Below, piece by piece: positions 58,766 through 64,000 of a DNA stretch of 64,000 nucleotides. The notes beneath the pieces were generated by a model, which did no database searches, had not been told where the DNA came from, and worked only from the letters and a program-made list of their open reading frames with translations. The DNA comes from Alphaproteobacteria bacterium (lineage in GTDB: Bacteria > Pseudomonadota > Alphaproteobacteria > Micavibrionales > Micavibrionaceae): assembly GCA_020442385.1 (NCBI GenBank), contig JAGRKE010000014.1, positions 1 to 64,000 on the forward strand. Reading direction: 5' to 3'. Position 1 is the stretch's first letter. The number at the start of each line of letters is the position of its first letter. The translations under genes were made by a program, and so were the position numbers.

Positions 58766-60427
58766 CTAAATCCTTATCACATGCACCGTCGTATTGGGCT
58801 TGATACCGAGCGTATGGACCATGAAGCGGCGCACACCAATGCGCAGCTCTTCACTCACGAAGTGATCATCCAAGCGCTCCTCCCATGTCATATCATCGAT
58901 CAACGCGAAAACCTCATCTTCAAGACGGTCTTGTATCTGGCTCTCCGCCGTCTCTTGATCAATTAAACCGATCAGGTTGGTTTTTAAATCACCAACAACC
59001 TTGCCCTTGGCATCCATGACAATACTGATATGGATCACCCCGGTATATTGCAATTTGCGCCGCGCAATAATGGATGGATGATCGGCGGGAATAATGCGTT
59101 TCATATCCACGGCCAGCAAGCCCGTTTCAATATGATCAACCGTCTCGGCCTTGCCGGGCGCGAGCTTAATCAGGGAGCCATTGACGGGAATGATTGTATT
59201 TTGCACCTGACAGGCACGGGCAAAGCGCGCATGTGCGTCTAGCTGCGTGCGCTCCCCATGCACGGGCACAACAATTTGCGGCCGAAGCCAGCCCAGCATT
59301 TCCGCAATCTCGTCCTGACACGGATGGCCGGAGACATGGATTACATTCTCCGTATCGCGCGGGGTGATCACAGCAATCCCCGCCGCCGTCAGATTGTTTT
59401 TCACCGCATTAATATCGCGCTCATTACCCGGTATTTCACGCGAAGAAAATATGACCGTATCACCCTTGTTCAAAGTCACATCGCGGTGATCGCCGCGCGC
59501 AATTTTCGCCAAAGCCGAGCGGTACTCACCTTGCGAGCCCGTGACAATCATCACCACCTTGTCATCAGGCAGAAAGCCTAAATCCTCGGCGTTCAGCAAA
59601 TCAGGAATGTCATCCAAATAACCGCAAGAATGCGCAACGCCGACCATGCGGTGCAGCGAGCGCCCAATCACGCCAACATCGCGTCCACATTTTTTTGCTG
59701 CACGGACAATGCTTTTAACCCGCCCGATATTGGAGGAGAAAATCGTAACCGCGATGCGCCCCGTGCAATTTTTAAATTCCTTCTCAAGCCCCTTTTCCAC
59801 ATCACTTTCCGAACCCGCACGCCCCGGCACTTCGGCGTTTGTGGAATCACCGATATAGGCCAGAACACCTTGCGCCCCTGCGTCCTTGAAGGTTTTCTCA
59901 TCTGTCGGCGCACCCAACACAGGCTTGGGATCGAGATTCCAATCCCCGCTATGGACGATGCGCCCCTGCGGTGTGTCAATAATGAGCGAAAAACTGTTAG
60001 GGACAGAATGCGCCACGGACACGAATTGCACATCAAACGGGCCAATATTCACGCGTGCTTGCGGATCAACCGCCTTAACCGGCACGTTCTTCAAACCTTC
60101 ATCACGGAATTTATGCTCCAGCACCGCGGCGGTAAATTCGCCTGTATAAATCGGACAGCCAAAACGCTCCCACAAATACGCAACCGCCCCGACATGATCT
60201 TCATGCGCGTGTGTTACGATCAGGCCTACAATATCCTCTTTACGCTCTTTCAAAAACGCCGGATCAGGCAACAATAAATCAATTCCCGGAAAGCGCTCAT
60301 CCGCAAACCCGATCCCGCAATCAACCAGCAAGATTTGATTATCGTAGATATAGGCGTTCAGATTAACGCCGAATTGCTCACTCCCGCCGAGGGGAACAAA
60401 ATATAGAGCTTCGTCTTCAAGCTGCAT
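58766..60427 (-). CDS. rnj: Ribonuclease J
   Basis: Metallo-beta-lactamase/beta-CASP nuclease with 5'-exonuclease and endonuclease activity in RNA processing. 553 residues: HAHEDH at 73-78 binds zinc; SGDWNLDPKP, the beta-CASP GSQGEYRSAL and the HVSGHP motif follow. Alphaproteobacteria generally carry RNase J beside RNase E. Its start shares one base with the coaX stop. Confidence 0.96.
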   Translation of the reverse strand: MQLEDEALYFVPLGGSEQFGVNLNAYIYDNQILLVDCGIGFADERFPGIDLLLPDPAFLKERKEDIVGLIVTHAHEDHVGAVAYLWERFGCPIYTGEFTAAVLEHKFRDEGLKNVPVKAVDPQARVNIGPFDVQFVSVAHSVPNSFSLIIDTPQGRIVHSGDWNLDPKPVLGAPTDEKTFKDAGAQGVLAYIGDSTNAEVPGRAGSESDVEKGLEKEFKNCTGRIAVTIFSSNIGRVKSIVRAAKKCGRDVGVIGRSLHRMVGVAHSCGYLDDIPDLLNAEDLGFLPDDKVVMIVTGSQGEYRSALAKIARGDHRDVTLNKGDTVIFSSREIPGNERDINAVKNNLTAAGIAVITPRDTENVIHVSGHPCQDEIAEMLGWLRPQIVVPVHGERTQLDAHARFARACQVQNTIIPVNGSLIKLAPGKAETVDHIETGLLAVDMKRIIPADHPSIIARRKLQYTGVIHISIVMDAKGKVVGDLKTNLIGLIDQETAESQIQDRLEDEVFALIDDMTWEERLDDHFVSEELRIGVRRFMVHTLGIKPNTTVHVIRI

Positions 60428-61194
60428 TATGCGCCTTTTGTGTTTTGATAAATTTTGAGGAGGCCCTTGAGCGTAAGCTCATCATCCACGGTTTGAATCG
60501 AGTCTGTATTATTGGCGAACAAACCGGCCAGCCCGCCTGTTGCAATAACAAAGGGCTGAGCGCCCAGCTCACTTTTAATATTCTCAACCATCCCTTCAAT
60601 CATGCTGAGATAACCCCAATAAATACCCGACTGGATGGCCTCAACGGTGTTTTTGCCAATCACCTTATCGGGCTTTTGGATGCTGACGGCAGGCAGCTTG
60701 GCCGCTGCCTGTTGCAGGGCAGAAACAGATAAATTCACACCCGGTGTAATCACACCGCCCAAATACTGCCCCTCTTTACTGATAACATCAAAGGTGGTCG
60801 CCGTTCCAAAATCAATGACGATTGCCGGACTCTGGTAGTGCTCAATCACCGCCACAGCGTTCACAAGGCGGTCGGCCCCGATTTCCTGCGGGCGGTCGAT
60901 ATCAATGCTCACATCGGCCATATCGTGTGTCACAAAAACAGGCTCGCGCTGAAGATAATTGCGGCAAAATTCTTTAATATGGAACTGTGCTTCGGGCACA
61001 ACGGAGCTAATGATCACATCCGTGATGTCAGCGAATTTCAGCCCGCCGAGCGTAAACACCTCGCTCAAAAACGCGGCATATTCATCCCCGCTGCGCGCCG
61101 CAACCGTGCGGCAACGCCAGTGGTCATTCAGCGCCTCGCCCTTATAGACGGCAAAAACCATATTCGTATTTCCAATATCAATCGCCAGTAACAT
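60427..61194 (-). CDS. coaX: Type III pantothenate kinase
   Basis: First step of CoA synthesis. 255 residues from the ATG at 61194 (MLLAIDIGNTN); GGAG lies 6 bp upstream of this codon but touches the alternative ATG at 61200. ASKHA-type phosphate loop DIGNTN, GADRLVNA, and VIDFGTATTFD with GGVITPG are present. Overlaps birA by 17 bp. Confidence 0.95.
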   Translation of the reverse strand: MLLAIDIGNTNMVFAVYKGEALNDHWRCRTVAARSGDEYAAFLSEVFTLGGLKFADITDVIISSVVPEAQFHIKEFCRNYLQREPVFVTHDMADVSIDIDRPQEIGADRLVNAVAVIEHYQSPAIVIDFGTATTFDVISKEGQYLGGVITPGVNLSVSALQQAAAKLPAVSIQKPDKVIGKNTVEAIQSGIYWGYLSMIEGMVENIKSELGAQPFVIATGGLAGLFANNTDSIQTVDDELTLKGLLKIYQNTKGA

Positions 61195-61888
61195 AAACAT
61201 CTCCAGCTGTTATTGTGCGCAGAGTATTGTCGTTCAGGCGCAAGTGCAAGTGCCCATCGCTATCGACGCTCTCAAACACCCCCTCTATCAGCTCTTCGCC
61301 CAGTTTCACACTCATCCCCGCGCCCTTCGGATGTGCCAAATTGTGCCAACGCCTCAGCACCTCATCAAAATCACCGACGCACCACAGCGCATAAACCTCA
61401 TTCACCGCGCTGAGCACGCTTTGAAGCGTATCCTCGTTGTCCCGATCAATGCACACGCCAATTTCGGGCGCAGATTTTGTGTTAACCCCGATACCGACCA
61501 GAACAGAGTCGATACCGTTGCGATCATTCAACTGCGTTTCAATTAAAATCCCGGCGCATTTTTGCCCGCCATAAAGAACATCATTCGGCCATTTCAAAGA
61601 AATTTCATCAGGCTGATCGACAATTTCGCGCAAGGCCGCGCCCAAAGCCTGCCCGATCACAAGCCCCAGCTGCCCTACACTTTTTAAATTCACATCGGGT
61701 TTGAGCAAAAACGAGAAATATAAATTACCGGCCGGCGATATCCATTCACGGCCATGTCGCCCGCGCCCTTTTGTTTGGACCTGTGCAACAACGGCCAGCC
61801 CCTCTTGCGCTTTCTCTCCACGCTCGCGCAGCACATCCTGCGTGCTATGAACCTCTTCATAGCGCTCTATCGTCCAATTCACATTCAT
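61178..61888 (-). CDS. birA: Biotin-[acetyl-CoA carboxylase] ligase
   Basis: Biotinylates the carboxyl carrier protein. 236 residues with VHSTQDVLRERG, the biotinyl-AMP loop GRGRHGREW, LKWPNDVLY and KCAGILIE. No N-terminal DNA-binding domain, so it is not a repressor. Order nuoN-birA-coaX-rnj is a familiar alphaproteobacterial arrangement. Confidence 0.95.
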   Translation of the reverse strand: MNVNWTIERYEEVHSTQDVLRERGEKAQEGLAVVAQVQTKGRGRHGREWISPAGNLYFSFLLKPDVNLKSVGQLGLVIGQALGAALREIVDQPDEISLKWPNDVLYGGQKCAGILIETQLNDRNGIDSVLVGIGVNTKSAPEIGVCIDRDNEDTLQSVLSAVNEVYALWCVGDFDEVLRRWHNLAHPKGAGMSVKLGEELIEGVFESVDSDGHLHLRLNDNTLRTITAGDVYVTGD

Positions 61889-61894
61889 AAGAAA

Positions 61895-63337
61895 CTACCC
61901 GGTAAATAGAACAGCCGCAGCGCCTTGCGCACTCGCCACAATCAGGGTTGGCTTAAGGATAAAGGCCAGCACAAAGATAACACTGATCAACAGCACCACA
62001 CGGCGGGCAAAGGGAATATGCGCATCATACGGATCCACCGCCGCATCAAAGAACATCACCTTAATAATACGCAGATAATAATAGGCCGAAACAACCGAAG
62101 CCAGAACGCCCAACACAGCCAAAATATAGAACTTCGCCTCGACCGCGGCTTGGAAGATGAACAGCTTTCCAAAGAACCCGGCCATCGGCGGAATACCTGC
62201 CATAGAGAGCATCAAAACAGCCATGGAGTACGCAAGTACCGGGCTGTTTTGTGATAAACCTGAAAGGTCAGAGATTTTTTCAAGACTAACCTGATTGCGT
62301 TGCATCGACATCAAAATCGCAAACACGCCTGCGGTCATTAGCAGGTAAATCAGCATATAAAGCATCACTGCCGATATCCCCGCTTCGCTGGCAACAACCA
62401 CGCCAATGAGCGCATAGCCCATATGACCGATGGAGCTGTAGGCCATCAGGCGCTTTATATTGTCCTGTGCGATCGCCGCAAATGCGCCAACCACCATAGA
62501 CAGCAAAGACACGAAATAGATAATTTGCTGCCATTGCTCTTCCAAAGACCCGAACGGCTCGTACAAAAGACGGATCAGCAGCGCAATCGCCGCCACTTTC
62601 GGCACCATAGCAAACAACGCGGTGACGCTGGTCGGTGCACCTTGGTAAACATCAGGCGTCCACATATGGAACGGCGCGGCAGAAATTTTGAACGCCATCC
62701 CGGCCAGCACGAACACGAGGCCAAAAATGACACCAAAGGGCATAAAGTCCAGATTGCCGAGCGTGTCCGCAATCAGCGTGAAATCAATTGAGCCGGTAAA
62801 GCCGTAAATCAGGGAAATACCAAACAGCAACATTCCAGAGGACAGCGCGCCCAGCACGAAATACTTAATTCCCGCCTCGGCGGATTTAATTGAATTGCGA
62901 CGAAACGCGGCCAACACATATAGGCTCAGCGATTGCAGCTCCAGCCCCATATAGAGCGCGAGCATGTTGTTCGCCGAAACCATCAACAGCATGCCGATCG
63001 TCGCCATTAAAACCAATATCGGATATTCAAAGCGCCCCATATCCATCTGCTTTATAAAACGTACAGACAGAGACAGCGCGCCGATTGATCCCACCAAAAT
63101 CAAAAGCTTGGTAAAGCCGATAAAGCGGTCGAATTTGAACATACCGCTCAGCACCACATGCTCGTCCCAATTCAGACCCAGCATAACTATCATAGCAATC
63201 GCAAGCGCGAACACACTGAACCACGCCACCGTGTTTGTGGCTTCGTTCCCGCGGCCCACACCGACAATCAGCAGGCCCATCGCAACAAGCGCGAGGAAAA
63301 TCTCCGGCAATAAAGGAATAAGGTTAAAATCGATCAT
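61895..63337 (-). CDS. nuoN: NADH-quinone oxidoreductase subunit N
   Basis: A 480-residue antiporter-like proton-pumping subunit of complex I with about fourteen hydrophobic helices. Conserved segments are FKISAAPFHMWTPDVYQGAP and LMAYSSIGHMGYAL. It overlaps nuoM by 4 bp (ATGA) and is the last gene of the nuo operon, followed by birA 6 bp later. Confidence 0.97.
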   Translation of the reverse strand: MIDFNLIPLLPEIFLALVAMGLLIVGVGRGNEATNTVAWFSVFALAIAMIVMLGLNWDEHVVLSGMFKFDRFIGFTKLLILVGSIGALSLSVRFIKQMDMGRFEYPILVLMATIGMLLMVSANNMLALYMGLELQSLSLYVLAAFRRNSIKSAEAGIKYFVLGALSSGMLLFGISLIYGFTGSIDFTLIADTLGNLDFMPFGVIFGLVFVLAGMAFKISAAPFHMWTPDVYQGAPTSVTALFAMVPKVAAIALLIRLLYEPFGSLEEQWQQIIYFVSLLSMVVGAFAAIAQDNIKRLMAYSSIGHMGYALIGVVVASEAGISAVMLYMLIYLLMTAGVFAILMSMQRNQVSLEKISDLSGLSQNSPVLAYSMAVLMLSMAGIPPMAGFFGKLFIFQAAVEAKFYILAVLGVLASVVSAYYYLRIIKVMFFDAAVDPYDAHIPFARRVVLLISVIFVLAFILKPTLIVASAQGAAAVLFTG

Positions 63338-64000
63338 TCTTCACCCCCTTCGAGCATCTCCGCCTCACCCATCTCATGTAGCTCATCCAAATCATTGGAT
63401 TGTGCGGCACTGCCGACCTGCTCCTCATAATGTGTCAGCAGTTTTTCAACGGAGGGAGACACCTTCTCCATCACAATATTGGGCGACACGCCAAGCCAAA
63501 GTACAAGCACCACAATCGGCGCCAGCAAAGCTATCTCGCGCTTATTCAAATCCGGCATCTTGGCAGCATCTTTGTTTTCCTGCGGGCCGAACACCACGCG
63601 GCGGTAAAGCAGCAACATATACGCCGCGCCCAAAATAACGCCCGTTGCCGCGAAAGCCGCAACAACCGTGTTGACCTGAAACGCGCCGAGCAAGCTCAAG
63701 AATTCACCGACGAAACCGCTAGTACCCGGCAAACCGACAGACCCAAGCGTGAAGATCATAAACACGGTCGCATATTTGGGCATATTCTTCACAATGCCGC
63801 CATAACGCGCAATTTCGCGCGTGTGCAGACGGTCATAGACCACACCAACACACAGGAACAACGCACCGGAAATCAAGCCGTGGCTGAGCATTTGAAATAT
63901 CCCGCCCTCAACGCCGTAGCGCGTCGCGGTAAAAATCCCCAAGGTCACAAACCCCATATGTGCAACCGATGAATAGGCAATCAGCTTCTTCATATCTTCC
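63334..64000 (-). CDS. nuoM: NADH-quinone oxidoreductase subunit M, C-terminal part
   Basis: The reverse frame is open to the right edge, so the N-terminal part lies outside. The visible 221 residues contain KKLIAYSSVAHMGFV, LCVGVVYDR, and GLPGTSGFVGEFL, typical of the second half of NuoM. The frame runs through the edge (GAA-GAT precede the first internal ATG at 63993), so that ATG is not the start. The C-terminus has an acidic EMGEAEMLEGGEE tail. Confidence 0.95.
   Translation of the reverse strand, partial: EDMKKLIAYSSVAHMGFVTLGIFTATRYGVEGGIFQMLSHGLISGALFLCVGVVYDRLHTREIARYGGIVKNMPKYATVFMIFTLGSVGLPGTSGFVGEFLSLLGAFQVNTVVAAFAATGVILGAAYMLLLYRRVVFGPQENKDAAKMPDLNKREIALLAPIVVLVLWLGVSPNIVMEKVSPSVEKLLTHYEEQVGSAAQSNDLDELHEMGEAEMLEGGEE

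Overview
The window is a 64 kb stretch of chromosomal core genome from a Gram-negative alphaproteobacterium. Four things point to that group: a fused ispDF gene, a pyruvate dehydrogenase E1-beta with its own N-terminal lipoyl domain, an NtrY-type sensor kinase, and a gene order (ispDF-pgpA-cinA, pdhABC, eno-kdsA-pyrG-secG-tpiA-ppiD-trpE, trpGDC-lexA-comEC-gltX-gltA, lpxB to rpsB, dnaE-lolDC-proS-rnj-birA-nuoN) that I recall from alphaproteobacteria. GC content is moderate. A lineage near Rhodospirillales or Micavibrionales is a guess. No tRNA, rRNA, CRISPR array, transposase or phage gene was seen.

Layout. 1-1192: 5' part of ntrY, reverse. 1318-4433: forward run ispDF-pgpA-cinA-glycosyltransferase-like gene. 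4400-16358: reverse run ratA-like, lipA, PH-domain membrane protein, lpdA, SLOG-like gene, pdhC, pdhB, pdhA, ftsB-like, a hypothetical gene, eno, a hypothetical gene, kdsA; together these give lipoate, the whole pyruvate dehydrogenase complex and the glycolytic and Kdo steps nearby. 16492-17365: two AT-rich forward orphan genes that interrupt the reverse run. 17362-20142: pyrG, secG, tpiA. 20238-23581: ppiD and trpE, forward. 23575-25205: a small ORF, a strongly structured intergenic region (candidate new small RNA) and a divergent polysaccharide deacetylase. 25302-28433: trpGDC and lexA with a clear LexA box. 28512-33574: comEC (reverse), gltX and gltA (forward).

33575-48305 is the long reverse envelope and translation cluster: lpxB, lpxI, lpxA, fabZ, lpxD, skp, bamA, rseP, dxr, cdsA, uppS, frr, pyrH, tsf, rpsB. 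It links lipid A synthesis, outer-membrane protein assembly, isoprenoid and phospholipid precursors and translation factors. 48452-64000 continues in reverse with a nitroreductase-like gene, dnaE, two orphan genes, lolD, lolC/E, proS, a secreted protein, a DUF1467 gene, RNase J, coaX, birA, nuoN and the 3' part of nuoM; one forward orphan gene lies at 57466-57930.

The most interesting observations are: (1) a ~217-nt candidate small RNA at 23812-24028 with a promoter-like sequence, several perfect stems and a weak terminator; (2) a 115-bp palindromic repeat inserted in frame in the pdhC linker; (3) an rpsB leader that folds into a three-way junction; (4) an archaeal/eukaryotic-type prolyl-tRNA synthetase in the usual alphaproteobacterial proS position; (5) an 8-bp inverted repeat around the gltA -10 box; (6) near-identical lipoyl-domain DNA in pdhB and pdhC. 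No gene or intergenic stretch looks like a defence or mobile system. No gene-free stretch exceeds 300 bases.
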